A stretch of 64,000 nucleotides of DNA from Amphibalanus amphitrite (taxonomy: Eukaryota > Arthropoda > Thecostraca > Balanomorpha > Balanidae): assembly GCF_019059575.1 (NCBI RefSeq), contig NW_024881530.1:1527501-1591500 (forward strand), given 5' to 3'. The translations under genes and the position numbers were made by a program. The stretch's first letter is position 1; every line of letters begins with the position of its first letter. The notes beneath the pieces were generated by a model. It did no database searches, was not told where the DNA came from, and saw nothing but the letters and a program-made list of their open reading frames with translations. Positions 12,106-24,941 of this stretch are shown here, one piece after another.

Positions 12106-12682
12106 TTCCAGTTCTGGTTGTCTAGTCAGCTTTTCGTTACCTGAGTGCCACAAGTCTCACCACTTTCAGCCCTCACTGTCGTCTCAGAAAAGTCACTCGC
12201 CCATCTCAGCAAACTCGCTTTCAGTTCGTAATGTCACTGAGACTGACGGTCAGAGCTACCGTTTTCTAGCATTCTCTTTGCGTCTCTGTAGCTGCCTCGT
12301 CTTCCCCGTGACCATTGCCATACACCATTGTAAATAACTTTGCAATGTTTTCACTGAGAATCGTCTCAAGGTGTTGATAATAGCCCACTATAAATGTCTG
12401 GCAACTCAAAGTTAAGCTGTGGTACTTGAGACACGTTTAATTGGTGTAACTGTTGCGTTTGACACGATTGTTCACCACTTCAACAGCTCCAGATTTTTCG
12501 CCGCCGTTCCAGAGTTCCAGAGAACGATCAGCTCAAAGTTCACGTTGGAAACTTCAATATGTCTCGAATGCCTTTCAACACCATGCTCTGTCGTCAGTCT
12601 GCGTTTTCCAAGCTTCAACTCAGCTCCTTCAAACTGTAATATCAATCATCTGCTGGCAAAGGGTAGCAGGGTTGGCACCGTA

Positions 12683-12950
12683 TCACCTCTCAAACAGCTC
12701 GAACAACCCGAGCTCACCACACTCCTCTCCGGGAGCCACCGCGGCCGAGACAGCCGAGCGCCAGCCGTCGGTGTCGACTCCTCCCGTCGGCGCCGACGCA
12801 GCCCCGTCGGTTCCGACAGAGGTTCGTCGGCGGCGACGGTAGCGTCGGTGGCGGCGGCAGGGTAAACACCGAGCGGGTAAATATACGGCTGCTCTGTGAC
12901 GTTCAAATACTGTGCCGTTTCCGGCGGTATAATACAGGCTGAATACCGCG
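12683..12950 (-). other. GC-rich coding-like segment, strand uncertain
   Basis: Both strands read like protein. The minus strand gives a stop-free stretch with QYLNVTEQPYIYPLGVYPA followed by S/T/P/R-rich sequence, and a possible donor GTG|GTGAGC near 12711. The plus strand gives a Ser/Pro/Ala-rich stretch (SNNPSSPHSSPGATAAETAE) that reaches GACAGAG|GTTCGT, a weaker donor. No decisive acceptor is visible on either. The minus reading would place it upstream of the 12105 exon. This is a place where a transcript read would decide. Confidence 0.25.
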
Positions 12951-15900
12951 GAGCTGATTGACACCACAGACAAGGCATATACTGCTCGCTCCGCCGGGCC
13001 TGCCGGTAATCTGGTGGTGCTCCGTTGCTCAGGGCAAGGACGCAGCGGCTTAATGAACGTAACTGTGATGTAATTCGACAGAATGAAAGCCATTCAGCTT
13101 TACACATGATCACATTCATTTGAATGAGAAAATGTGTATACAGAGAATATATGAAGCAAATGAGTTTGGGCATTGCCTTTCAAGTACTTCCTGGTTGAGT
13201 CCGCTGATTTATTCAAATGCGTATCATGGCGTTTACTTTGCAGTTATGTGTAGACAAAGTTTCTGCCGACGAAACAGCCAACAGTGTATCCTGATTGTGC
13301 ATTCTCGCAATAACTGCGTCATCCAACCCACGCTGTGAAACTGCACAATGTGCTAGCGCTCACCAATGTGTCATGCTAAAAGGCCCATCTCCGATGTAAC
13401 GGCCAATAACTATGTGCCTATCCTGTCAGCATGAAGTTGTTGAACTAGGTCCAAGGATAACACTCCTTTCAGTTATCGTCGAGTTCGCCCACTATCGCAA
13501 AGTTGCACCAGATTCACAGGACCTCGAAAGAGAAGTCATGGCACGAAAGCGCAAATGAGTATACGTTAGCGAAAGTGTTTGAGGTGAGCTCGATTCAGTG
13601 GTTCGAGGAATATTGTGCTCACAGGCTACCGATACAGAAATCAACATTGGTTGGCCATATTGTTTGCTTTTGAATACTGCTGACATATAAATTCCAATGG
13701 CACATTCTACTGCAGCATTGCATGCTCCCGTTTTTTAGCAAAATATGAGCGAATATGTCAAGTCCCAGCCTGAAAAGTTGCGAAAAGAAATCTTTTCCGA
13801 CGAGCAATTCAAGGGTCCTTCAGTCACTTGATATAAGCATGCCAAGATACACTTCGTCTCGGAAGCTAAGGGTTTAAAGGGGGTGACTTTTTTGTCCATG
13901 GGAGGCTTTGTGTACCGTTTCATATCCCAGCGAGCACAAAAGGGGCAGACAGGTATGGGACCGGCATCAAAGCCAGAAACCGGGGAAAATTGGGCCTAAT
14001 AACGATGTGTGCACAGGCAGGAAGGATTACCCATACAGACGACAGACAAACACGGTTTGGCTGTATAGAGGCCTCAGCTTAATTATTCATATATAATCTT
14101 GGGAATTATTCTTTGAATAGAAGAAGTTTATTATTGGGTTTCGAAGTTTTTTGTTACTCGATCTGTGCTTTTCGAATGGCACAGTTGAACCCCGGATGAT
14201 ACGGATAATGGGATAAGGTCAGCTGAATGGTATATTTATGGACACAACATTAAGATGAATTGGAGTCAACTATTTGATTCTCATGGGTCTAATGGCCAAA
14301 GCTGCCGAGACTCATTACTACTAGTGGTTAGTTTAAATCCCAATACCTACACTAATTTGAGAGTGTTTCAAAGTTACTTCAAGGGCCATCGGTGTTGATA
14401 GCACAGCTGACGTAAACTTCTTTACAGTCCTGTATCTACATATATGCTTCTGACTAGACCCTTGCCGGTTCGTTCTCATAGCTCGTCCTGCAGGCTTTGT
14501 GAATGGAACCGGTAAGTGTCTCTGGCTGCAGAACAGGGCAGCGCGTTTGGCGCGAGCTGCACCGACCCAGGATGGTCGGACGTTCGCAGAAGAGCCGCGA
14601 TGAAGCTGGAGCACCAGCTGCACCGTTCGTGGCCCGATTAAGCGCCGCACATTCCCCGCAAACGTTCGCGGCCGCGCGGCGCTCGTCAAATTTGGTTTAT
14701 GGAACTACAAACGGGCACCGGGCCGGCCGCGCGCAAAGGCGCTATCAATAAAATCATGGTGGATGAGATACTCATTCTCCCGAAGACGGGGTTAATATAG
14801 TGGCGGCCTGAAATGCAGAGAGCTGATTTGGTGCCGGTGCTCTGAAGTGAGCGGCAGAGTGCTCCCGGCTCTCTCGCAGGTCGTCCCTGTTCGAGAGGCG
14901 CTCATAACCGCAGCGCCAGGCATGTGCGTGGATACTGCACGTTCGCTTTACACACTCCCCCTTACTTGTGTAATTACTGTCTGTATAATCACCCGTAATG
15001 ACCCCGACAGCGAAATCCGTCAGGCTCCGCCGGCCATGCGGAAAAAATCATAGCGCGGGTCCGGAGCGCTGGCGACCCAAGTGCCATCTATGAGCGGGAG
15101 CGTGAACTACTCCCGGGACAGCTCCCGAGAACGTCATTGGCATAAATGCGTCAGAAGACAATCCCGCTCACGGCGCTCAGTCGTAGAACCATGCTTCCTG
15201 AGTTGGAAAGACGTCAAGATTATATCTGGCGCACCCTGATCTTCTAATTCGGACAACAAAGAAGCCACATGAAGTGGCGCGTGGAAGACGGTTGGGTTCA
15301 TTAATTATAGCGCCGCGTGCCTCAAATTCTTGAGGGTAATTATTCCGCGATACGCCAAGATTGATCCATATTTTATCTTGGGATAGCTGTTGGTGCCCTT
15401 ATTATTTTACGATGGAGGAGATGCGTTCTCGTATCGTTAGCCGACCGCCGTAGAGGGGAGCAGTAATTATTTAGGCGGCCAGACTCTCCAGGGGCTATTG
15501 ATTCCTGATTCACTCGACAAGTGGCTCGTTGGATTTATGAATTTCCAAACGGGGCCATTGTGCAATCAGGGCTGGATAATATTAACGCCGGGTGAGATCG
15601 GGGTGACATGACAGACATCCAATTACAGCTGGGGGAGGGGTGCGGCGCTGAAAACCCTGCCGATAACGTAACCGGAGTTATTAAATCGACTATATCAAGA
15701 ACACGGCACATGGTACACGATGAAAGTAATGACCGACTCGGAAAAGGTGATACCAACCGTATTTAATAGCTTGTATCTGCTGTCTGCGACTTATTAACGG
15801 GCCGATCTGACAGAAGATCTGAGATTGTCCTCCTTTTCCAACCTGGATCACTCTTTCCTGACGAGCAGTGTTCTGACCAGAGACTGGGCCTACGACCTTT

Positions 15901-16149
15901 TTGTGTCTGTGAGTATGGTCACTTCAAACAGCGCTTACAATGTTTAATCCTGGAATAAAATTTAGAAGCAATGAATACGGTGCATATTTTATGGATGCTT
16001 TATGCTTTCTTAAAGAATGAAAACAAAAAGTAACACTTCTGTTGGATTACTTTTTCACAGTCAAATGAAACCCAAAGAACAGATTACAGCCCTGACAGCC
16101 CTATAAAACTCGGCAAAAGTGCTTTCACCAATCACAATGCATCACAGCG
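12951..16149. other. Non-coding stretch with enhancer-like block at 15240-15800
   Basis: No exon I can support. 15240-15800 mixes GC-rich words with homeodomain-type TAATTA/TAATTATT cores (15302, 15340, 15464) and lacks repeats, which is the texture of a conserved regulatory element. That is inference only. 14500-14760 is a smaller GC-rich block. The rest is AT-rich. Confidence 0.35.
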
Positions 16150-16167
16150 CATCTCGCCAAAAAGCGC

Positions 16168-16285
16168 ACTAAGCACTACACCAATTGCCGCACCAATTGA
16201 CAGACCAGAGCACCTCGCAATCGGACACCAATCGGTGCACCAATTGTCTCTCCGGGGTGCTTCACAAGCGAGCACCAATCGCCTC
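16168..16285 (+). promoter_or_regulatory. Cluster of five CACCAAT(T/C)G motifs
   Basis: CACCAATTG or CACCAATCG occurs five times in about 110 bases (two adjacent copies near 16180-16198, then near 16228, 16239 and 16275). Each contains CCAAT, the NF-Y core. The repeats are exact over 7-9 bases with different flanks, so this is a homotypic motif cluster and not a simple tandem repeat. Confidence 0.5.
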
Positions 16286-16299
16286 GCCGGCCACGAGGG

Positions 16300-19200
16300 C
16301 CTCTCAGGCAGCGCCCTGAACACTGGGGACGGATTAATAGCTTGTTTGGCCGACCAGCTCTTACGGTGACCGAGGTAATTACACATCGGGACAAGCAGCA
16401 GGTCCCGGCACAGCGGGAGACCCAGCAGAAAGCACCGCCGCCGCCCCAGCCCGCGGGTAATGGCTTCTATGGAACAGCGGGGATACCCGGGACAAGCACG
16501 ACCGGCTGGGGGAATTAATACCAGAGTCGGACGCGTTTGAACAGACGGATATTTGTAGAAAAATGAGCTCCAACAGGGTGGTGAATGTTAATTAGCGTTT
16601 GTACAAATAAAGACGATCCGGTGCACCATTAGTGATGATCTGGATCGGGCGATTGACTTTATTGGGTCGTTGTGAACTTTGTCTAAATCGGAAGGCAGGA
16701 TGCTTGACGAGTTTGACGAGTGATGGAAGCTGTTCGCATTAATCTCGATGAGTGAACGGATTAGCTGCTGAAATTTAACTATTGCCAAAATAGTGCTAAA
16801 AGACACAGTATAACCTCAGTCACAAGCAAATAAACCTCTGCTACGAGTTTCCATGGCATATGTGAAGCAAATAATATCGAGCCAATCCACTAGAGATCAC
16901 GATTTTATCAGACTGGCATTTTAATACCAGCTAAATCAGCAGGTATGCTTTATCGGGACTAGTCAGTGGTCATGTAATATTGGGTACATAAGACTGTCCC
17001 CTCTGAGTGGTCTCAAAATGGACACGACCTACCATCGCCGAGTCAAATAACCCGCATTACCCCCCACTCCAACATTAGACGGTCACGCGGCATTCCTCCG
17101 CCGGCGGACCGTTGATTTTCCCCGGCGACCGACCCTCCCTGTCGTGTGTCGCGATAGCCGGAGGCCCGTCCTGAGCTCGGCTTCATGCTCTCCTGATTAC
17201 AGCCATAACCCGACCAACGATCGCCGCGACATGGCCGGGTCAGCGGGGCCGCCGGAGCCGCCCCTGCCGGCCGCGCCGCGCGCCGTCACCGCGCCATTAC
17301 ACGCCGCCGTGCGCCGTCGCGGCGCGCCATTACACGGCGCAGCGCGTCATCGAGGCGCGCATTACAAACAGCAATTTGTGGTGAGCGGCGCCGGCGGTCA
17401 GTCAGACGCCCAGGCGACCAAATTGCCCGGTGTCTGCCGAGGTCCTGCCTCGTCCCGTTCCTTGTCACGTGTCTCGTCTCGGCCATAGGCGTCTTGCCAT
17501 GCTTTGGCTCAGTCATAGTCTTGTCTCATATCCCGTCTCGTCCTGTACCTATCGCGATCAGTCTAGGTTTTCTTTAGGAATTTGAACTCTGTCTAACTCC
17601 TTTCAAAGACTTTCTTTGCAAATAGTTTCGTTGCTCCATGCGGGGACTATTCCACCATATACCCCGAGTCAGCAAGTCCACTTATCCGTTCCGATCGTCG
17701 CGTCTGTACCGTCCGTCCCGTTCCGTCCGTCGCCGCCGTCGTACGGTAGGCGGGACGGTGTCGGTCGTCCGGCCGACATCATGGTCCGGAGCGGTGACGG
17801 CCGCCGCCCGTCGCCCGTCACTCCGGTGAGACCCGCATACCTCTGCGGCGGCCCATCGGCTGCCACCTGGCTCACCCAAAGGCAGCCGGTAATTTGCACC
17901 ATACCGGCCACGGCGCGCGGCCGACCGCGCCGACTTTAAATACCTGTTTTCTGTTAATTCTATGTGATGGGTGACAGCCTACACGCCCATCCGCCGACGT
18001 TCGACCTGGATCTGGGATGGTGGGAGGTGTTTGTAAACCGCAGCAGAATAAACATAGAATTTAATATAATATGCTTTTAGTAAATTCCTTTTGTAGCATG
18101 CACGGATGGCATGATGAGAATACTGCAATGGAAATGCGCACAGGACTGTAAAACCTTTGACCTTTCATTTGACGACAAAAGCTTCAATAGCAAGCGAAAT
18201 GCTAAGATCTTCAGCACACGCACTTTTCCTATCAATTTAATTGCCGAGTGTGGCGAGAGCAAATAGTGTGAGGCCTCATGCAGTCCATTTACATGATTGT
18301 TTTTCACGTTAACACTCCCATCGTGCCCAGTCATTTAGCCTTTGAAGCCGGAGCAGCAATTGGTCGGGCAAAGGTCAAGAACCAGCGTGCATTTCCTCAG
18401 TGATCATGGGAACCTCCCAGCTCTTGACCTTTCACAATAGTCGACTTCTGTGGTCCAGGTCGGAGCATGCATATGATCAAACAATTGTTGCAGGTGCAAA
18501 ATAAGCAGGGCTGGCAGCAAATTCAATTCGATTATAACTAACTAAAAGTAACACCAGCTATGTGGCTAATGACCAACTTCCTGCAAGCATCTCTGTTCAA
18601 ATTTATCTCCCCTTCACATCTGCCATCTTATTACGACATAACATTTAACCGCTTCGTGGTGTCTCTAACGACCAAAAGGGACATGTCCAGCCAGCGTTTC
18701 TGCCCAGCTCATTACATATGCCCCTGTGTGTCTCCGGTTAGAACAAGATTAGGGGCTCGGTAATGGGCTCCATTACATGAATACCCACCTGGGTGCGGGC
18801 TAATAAGGTGCACCATTCTACAGACAAATGAAATACATGCTAGCCACAAGCATGGCAATAAATATAAATGCAAGTTACTAAAGGATGCTTCAATTTAGGA
18901 TTTTCTATGGGTAGATTAAAAGAGATTCATATTTGTAGGAACTAAAATTATATTAAATATCGACAAATATTTGTTATATTTAACAGCTTTGAGTCTTTTC
19001 CGCGCGAAGCTAGCAACTCCACGCACCCTAATCACCGGATATTTTCATACCTAACATGATTACACATGATGACAGGCCAACAGACAAGCCGTTCTATAAA
19101 TCAACTCACAACCTTTCGTTTATGCTGATGCCTGAAATCAGAGCCTTGCCGTAGCAAACGTGATTGGGTGAACTATGACCTTAGCCGTCGATAAAGGAGT

Positions 19201-20300
19201 TCCAGGTGCCAGCACCGATAAATTCCAGGAACGGAGCAGCACTGAAAGTGCATCGGTCACAAATTCAGACAGTTGATACGTTTTGTCACCCAACCAATTT
19301 CATTTTGTATTTCAACATGTAGCTGCGGCATTAGGTTGTTTGACTGTTCCGAACTTCGAACTCCAACAATTTGAAGAGAGACCACGCCGGCGTTATTTCT
19401 CTGGCATTGATGTCCGAGGATAAACATCAATATTACAGCCCCTAGCTGTTCTTCAGAGAACACGCAGCTTACCGAATGCACCACAGCATGCGTACAGTAT
19501 CACTTGCAATGCTTGTGTGCATCCAAGCCCGAGGGTGGCACCCATGACCTGAGTTTATGCACCTGTCCGCCCGCGCGTCGTCCATGCACCTGACAGAGCT
19601 CAGAGCGGCCGTTTTTCTGCCCTTCCACCTGACAGGACCGGGTCGGTGGTTTGGCCGTGTTTCCCCTGAACAGCGCCCCTATTTCGTATTCAAACAGGGG
19701 GGCTAACACACGAGTCAATCACCCCTAATGAGCGGCTGGCTGGGTCGGCGAGGCGCCGGCCGGCCGAGCCATCGTGTACCGGCCACCACAGGCCCGCGCT
19801 GTGGTCCACATGGCCCACATGACTCCACCTAACCCACAGTCTGTGAGCTCCTCGCCCAGCGTCGGTAAGGGCCGGGCGGAGAGCGCCTCTCCCCCTGGCA
19901 TTACCCCCATCATCAATTACCGCGGCTGGCCGGCTCTATCATTTCTGCGCGCGGCCCGGCGCTGGCACCGCACCGGTCTGGGGTCAGGTGAGGTCAGTGC
20001 GTGGCCCCGCCCACTTCCTGTCACGGTGCCCCGGCGGAGGGGAGTGGCAGCGACGTGCCCAAGAAGAGCAGGGATGGAGCGAAGAAGAGGCGACTAGAGA
20101 AAAAAAAAAGAAGAAAAGGGAGGGCATCCACTAGAATCACTAAAAAGTAAAATGAAAGGTTGACAGACAATAACCGCACCAAAGCTTATACGTCTAATCA
20201 TCGCAATGTCGAAACATTGTACCCTGTTTCGCATTGAAGATAAAAGATCAAATACAAAATACATAAACGTAAAGTCTGCAAAGGCAATAACATCAGTCCA
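16300..20300. other. Non-coding stretch with CpG islands at 17090-17370 and 17680-17940
   Basis: 17260-17370 repeats GCGC-CATTACA words three times. 17680-17940 is rich in CGTCCG/CCGTC words. A minus-strand ATG with nine codons and GTGAGC lies at 17902-17876, with TATTTAAAG about 35 bases upstream; I rate it too short to call. 18060-19480 is AT-rich with nothing identified. 19500-20090 is GC-rich and open in several frames. No gene is supported. Confidence 0.4.
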
Positions 20301-20301
20301 A

Positions 20302-20493
20302 ATTGAACAATTGCTTTTATTAGGCAACATTGGATTAAAGTTAGCTAGATGACGATTCGAGGCATATGTTCAAATTAATCAAGGCATGAGTTTTTACTAG
20401 CCACAAGCAACGAAGGTAACATAAAATACCAATACATTGAACAATTGCTTTCATTAGGCTATTTCACAATTGCTTTTACTATTGCTTTTATTG
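20302..20493 (+). repeat. Repeated ACAATTGCTTT(T/C)ATT motif, three to four copies
   Basis: ATTGAACAATTGCTTTTATT occurs at 20302-20321 and, with one change, at 20436-20455, each followed by AGGC. Shorter versions follow at 20466-20493. The spacing of the first two is 134 bases. Confidence 0.7.
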
Positions 20494-21129
20494 TACTCGT
20501 ACGTCTTATCTTTGATCTAGACTTGGCATATTTTTCTTCAAGACAAATGCTCGTCAAACGTTCGTAAGGTAAGATGTGCTTGGGCGAAAGTGCTCCGGTC
20601 CTTTGAAGAAAGTGCCGAGTCATGAAATACAGTGGGCTAATCGTACCTCCTTTATACGAACCTTGGCATCGTTTAGATGACGTTACAATACAGACATTGT
20701 TGAAACTTATTGTTCAGGTCATCAACAACAATTTGTCTTTTCTTGCCATTGGTAATGATGTGAAAATTATGTTACTATTAACTGTCTATGGCGGCGCAAC
20801 GATTTGAATTTTACCGAGATATTAATGAATGGGTACACGCAATCATCCCTAATCGTGACGTGAAGCGCCAGTGTACCTATGTAATGCTTTGAAATCACTA
20901 TAAATGCACGTCAAACATCACACATATATGCAAAGGTGATCTTTGATGTAAAAGTAAGTCGAACATCACATAATTGTCAATAACATAGCTTTGCACAGCT
21001 GGTTTCCTGGATAGTTCTGGCCATAAGTTCTAGAGGCATCTTTAATTTTGTAAGAAACTCATCATATGGCACAATCTAGCCAAGCTCACGAACACTCCCG
21101 GACCTTGTGGTATCACATTGTTTGTCAAC
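20494..21129. other. AT-rich non-coding stretch
   Basis: No exon, repeat or motif cluster seen. It leads into the CpG island at 21130. Confidence 0.4.
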
Positions 21130-21149
21130 ATCACCGCACTAAGAGTGCC

Positions 21150-21360
21150 GGCATTCGTCACGCGCCGAGTCGCGTCACGCCGAGCGTGTCACGCGCCGCG
21201 TCACGGCCGGCCGCGTGACTGGCATGCGGCGCGTCACGTCACGTCGCCGGAACGCGTCACGCCGCGCTATGGCCGGCCGCTGACGGGGCAGTCGCGGCGC
21301 CTGTGTGCGCCACTTTGCCCCCCAGCCGCCGGCGAGTGACGACGATCGGCCCATCACGCG
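21150..21360 (+). promoter_or_regulatory. CpG island with dense CGTCAC motif cluster
   Basis: CGTCAC or its complement GTGACG occurs about nine times between 21155 and 21345, including CACGTCACGTC at about 21237. CGTCA is the CREB/ATF half-site. GGCCGGCC occurs at about 21204 and 21270. The island lies 200-400 bases upstream of the plus-strand candidate exon at 21559, which makes it a plausible promoter. A fork-head-type TGTTTAC lies at 21483-21489. Confidence 0.45.
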
Positions 21361-21558
21361 CCGACAGATCACCCGGCAGCGGCCGACGCACGCGCCGCCG
21401 CCGCCGAGCGCGACAAAAACGACGCACCAAAGCGCGCCGCTTTAGCCGCCGGCGCGGCGCAATGAGCGGTGCAGGGGGAATGTGTTTACCTCGTCTGTGC
21501 CGCGTATTTATTGTGTATCATTGTCCGAGCAGGAGGAGTGTAATCTGGGCAAACAAAA

Positions 21559-21606
21559 ATGGCCACTGCCGACAACAAGACGTCTGGCGGGCTGCTGATG
21601 ATCCAG
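21559..21606 (+). CDS. Candidate first coding exon, 16 codons (plus strand)
   Basis: AAAAATGGCC gives an ATG in a strong start context. Sixteen codons with mostly G or C third positions follow, and end ATC CAG|GTAAAA in phase 0. The peptide is MATADNKTSGGLLMIQ. Ignoring the donor, the frame would stop after about 30 more codons. A CpG island with a CREB/ATF half-site cluster lies just upstream. Together this looks like a short first coding exon of a plus-strand gene whose other exons are to the right, possibly beyond the window. I do not recognise the protein. A chance ATG-to-donor match is possible at this length. Confidence 0.45.
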
Positions 21607-21699
21607 GTAAAAAGAGCGCCGTTTTTGTATCACCGGCGCCCGACAGTCCGGGTGCTTTGTTCTTGCGGAGAGGGGAGATGGCCATAAAACAATGACGTT

Positions 21700-23900
21700 C
21701 GCGCGGAACTGGTTCAAAATGCAGCCGGGAAGCCTTAATCTGTTTATTTCATGGGCTTGATTGGCTTGTGTAAAAGCGTTACCGCCGCACAGGCCGTTAG
21801 GACACAGGCGAGCGTATTCGTGCATTCTTTCGCACATGAATGGCTAAATTACGGCGATTATCGGTCGGCGATGGACACTTTCGCCCATCGGTCGTCATTC
21901 CAGGTCGTTTTCCCAGACGCTCCGCGCCGAGGAGGCGAAAACTCGGGTAAAAGTCGCACCGCAGCCGGGACGATGAGCGCCGATTATCGCTTAAAGACAC
22001 AGTTTACATCGGTGTCATTAATCATGGCTGGTTTACTGAGGGCGGGATGATGACGGCCACAGAGAGATGATCCAGTGTGTGGAGTGAGTAGGGCAAGTTG
22101 GCAGGATCCAGATCAAAGTAAACTTATGTGAGAAAAAGCTCACTTGCAACTTTGTATGGCATGCTATTGAATCCTGGTAAGATGAGACAGACATGAGTTA
22201 CCAATAAACACAACGCCCTTAGTTTCAACGCAACAGTTTCGTTTTGGCCAGCTAAAAGTTCTGTCACACTTGACAAAGGCAAACATTGGTCTGCGTGCTG
22301 GCCACTGGATGTTGTCAAGATGTTGGGTGTTTTAACGCGCTACAGAAGCCGGATCTCGCATACTGCCCTGCCGTGCCATGCTATACTCTCAAATCGCGCC
22401 ATTGCCCCACCTTTCCAATAGATGTCGTAAACTCGGAACGACAGCCTGTTACAGGAAGCCCTGCTCGGAGTAGAAGGGGCTACCATTGTGCTTCTAGCTA
22501 ACACCGGTCACATGACCCTGATGACGTCACACTGGGGTTCGGTCTCAATGAGCGCCCCCGCGTTGTGACGGACCACTGGCCGCTCTGAATGACGCCACGG
22601 GTCGGGCAGTGGGCAGTAAAGGGCCCAGCGGGAATCCAGCTGGTCGCTGGCGTAAGTTGTGTAGCCTGTGGACTGAGGAGAGTGCACTGCACAGTGCACA
22701 CTGCACCCGGGGCAGGACACCACAGAACAATAGCCTCGCTTCCGTGGTTACCAGTAATAAGGATAAGACATGCATTGGTTTGAAGCTCTCCGGCATGAGG
22801 TATATGTATGCGACCAAGCGTTCATTATGTGTATGGTCGTGTTCAATGCTAATTTGCTGACCTGCTCATAATGACCGTTACTGTGTGTATTTTTTGCTGC
22901 CGGTCTACATTTAGGTCGAAGTAACTATTAGTGATCCAGGAATAAGTGCTTATAAATAAGACAAATGCATTAGCATTTGCATTCCGTCGCTGCAAGAAGC
23001 CGGTCTGCATTCTCGGTCTGATGCCGTACTTTATGATGCATCTGCCCGTAATGTGCACCCCGCGCTCCGGGCAGGATGATTGATGCAACAATTGCACCCG
23101 ATTGGCAGCGCCAACACATCTGGCTATTATCCCCCGCTAGAGCCGAGATGAAATACGGGAAATGATGACAAGGCATTTATGAGGTAGAGTGCAACTATGT
23201 AACTTTTATTTGGGATCGGAATCGAAACGGTACGGAACACTGTGTCGTGGTATTGGTAAATACCATGACCGTTTTTTTTCGGTAGAACATAGTAAAGAAA
23301 ACGCTGAACAGACTTTCCGAAATGCATCCAGCGCCGGAGTGCCATGAGACAGGTGCCGCTGCCTAAACCAGCAGCGCCTGAGCAGCCCGGGGCGGGCCAT
23401 TTCTGCTCGGCGCCGCAGCGTCTGCCGACTCGACCCGGCGGCCCGACCTGGCCCGCGGCGGTCCGCGCGAGCGGCCATCTGGACGCCGGCACAGCGACGT
23501 GCACTCTAATCGGGACGATCCATTAGAAAAGGCGACGTATTTAATTAGGGGCGCAGGTGCATGACCACGCGTTGGGAAACTGGGGGTGACGGGAGGGGGG
23601 AGGGTGCGGAGGGGTGGAGGGAGGGGTGCGATGTCGGAATATGTTACCGAGCTGGATCTCTGATAGAGAGATGTGTCGGATAATCACAACTATTAGCAGT
23701 ATTGGCGCTAGCTGATGTAAATTAGATAATGAGTTTGGCGGTGTCACGGGGGTATAATTAAAACCAACTGTGGGTGTGCACGGTGTGATCGATGCTTTAC
23801 AGAGCGTTATTTTCTCTCTATGATATATGGACAAAAGCCGACTCTAAAAATGTAATGGATACATTTCATGTTCACACAAGGCACCTGCATCTATTCATAT
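21700..23900. other. Non-coding stretch
   Basis: A full CRE palindrome lies at 22522-22529. Nested GTGCAC/TGCACTG palindromes lie at 22682-22705. 23380-23480 is GC-rich and 23580-23630 is a G-rich purine tract. No exon is supported. Confidence 0.4.
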
Positions 23901-23904
23901 TTAA

Positions 23905-24937
23905 CCCTCGCCGGACCTATTGGCTTTCTGCATACGCGCCGGCCGAGGGGGGGGGGGGCGGGTACGACCCCCCCCTCGCCGTTTCGCCCCTGGTGGAGCT
24001 AGCGCGTCGCGGAAAAAACGAGCGTGTGCGCCGTTACGAGACGCAGAGATTGGTACCCGATTTTAAGGTCCTAGGTCAACCGGTGACCTCTGAGGTAAGG
24101 TCAAGTGCCCCAGGGTACGGTTCAGTTTTTGGTGAATAACTTCGCAAAAAACGGCCGCAGAGCCGCGATTTTGGCAGCATCGTGTTCGCCTCGCTCAGGC
24201 GCGTCGAATGATGTACTTTTTGTTCGGGTCAGGTCAACTTGGGGTGTTGACCTCAGGTCAAGGTCAGGTCAGCACCCTAAGGTCACGAAGTAGGTCGAAA
24301 GAGGTCATGTCGCATATCATTCGATTCGGCAGGTCTTCCTGAGTCCATTGGTGGCTTTCGCGACTCGCTAGCTCAATTTGATCAAAAGTTATTGACGAAA
24401 AACGAATATGACCTTGATGACGTCATAAATGACGTCACGCAAGGTCAACATTGCAAAAGTGACGCATCTAACCTTGCAAGGAGTGCATCAAATCACGATT
24501 CTGTGTGCTTGAGATAGTTGGAGATCGTTCTCGGCGCCAGAATAGCAGTTTGAATTTTTCCCCATTGACTTATAATGGTGAGGTCACGAAAATGACCTGA
24601 CCTCATATGACCTTAAGGAAAAATCCGAGATATACAAGTTGTGAGACTCATAATGGATACTAGATCCTGCAAGTTTCATTTCCCTGTGACATCTCCTCTG
24701 GCAGTGAGGGCGTTGCGAAGTTGCGACATCTGAAGACCGTGCAGAGGTTCACTTATGACGTCATAGGTCAGTGACCTGACCTGACCCAAAAATGCGGTTG
24801 GTGTCAAAAGATCCGGCTTGGATCAAAGGTCAGGTATGCCAAGTTTCAGCTCTCTATCGCCAGCGTGTTCGGAGCTATCGCGAAAAAACCCTATGGGGGG
24901 GGGCGGCACCCGCCCCCCCCCCCTCGGCCGGCGAGGG
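23905..24937. mobile_element. piggyBac-like non-autonomous element, copy A (1033 bp)
   Basis: The element starts CCCTCGCCGG and ends CCGGCGAGGG, and is flanked on both sides by TTAA (23901-23904 and 24938-24941). TTAA duplication with CCC-starting termini is typical of piggyBac; Kolobok elements also use TTAA. Inside each end is a run-G/run-C hairpin (about 23946-23980 and 24893-24923). There is no transposase frame. The body holds about 20 AGGTCA/TGACCT hexamers, including TCAAGGTCA at 24258-24266, and three full CRE palindromes (24418, 24430, 24756). The subterminal GCGAAAAAACCCTA is shared with copies B and C. Confidence 0.85.
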
Positions 24938-24941
24938 TTAA

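Noticed and set aside
17876-17911. Minus-strand ATG, nine codons, GTGAGC, with TATTTAAAG upstream
   Set aside because: Too short; matches of this kind are expected by chance many times in 64 kb.
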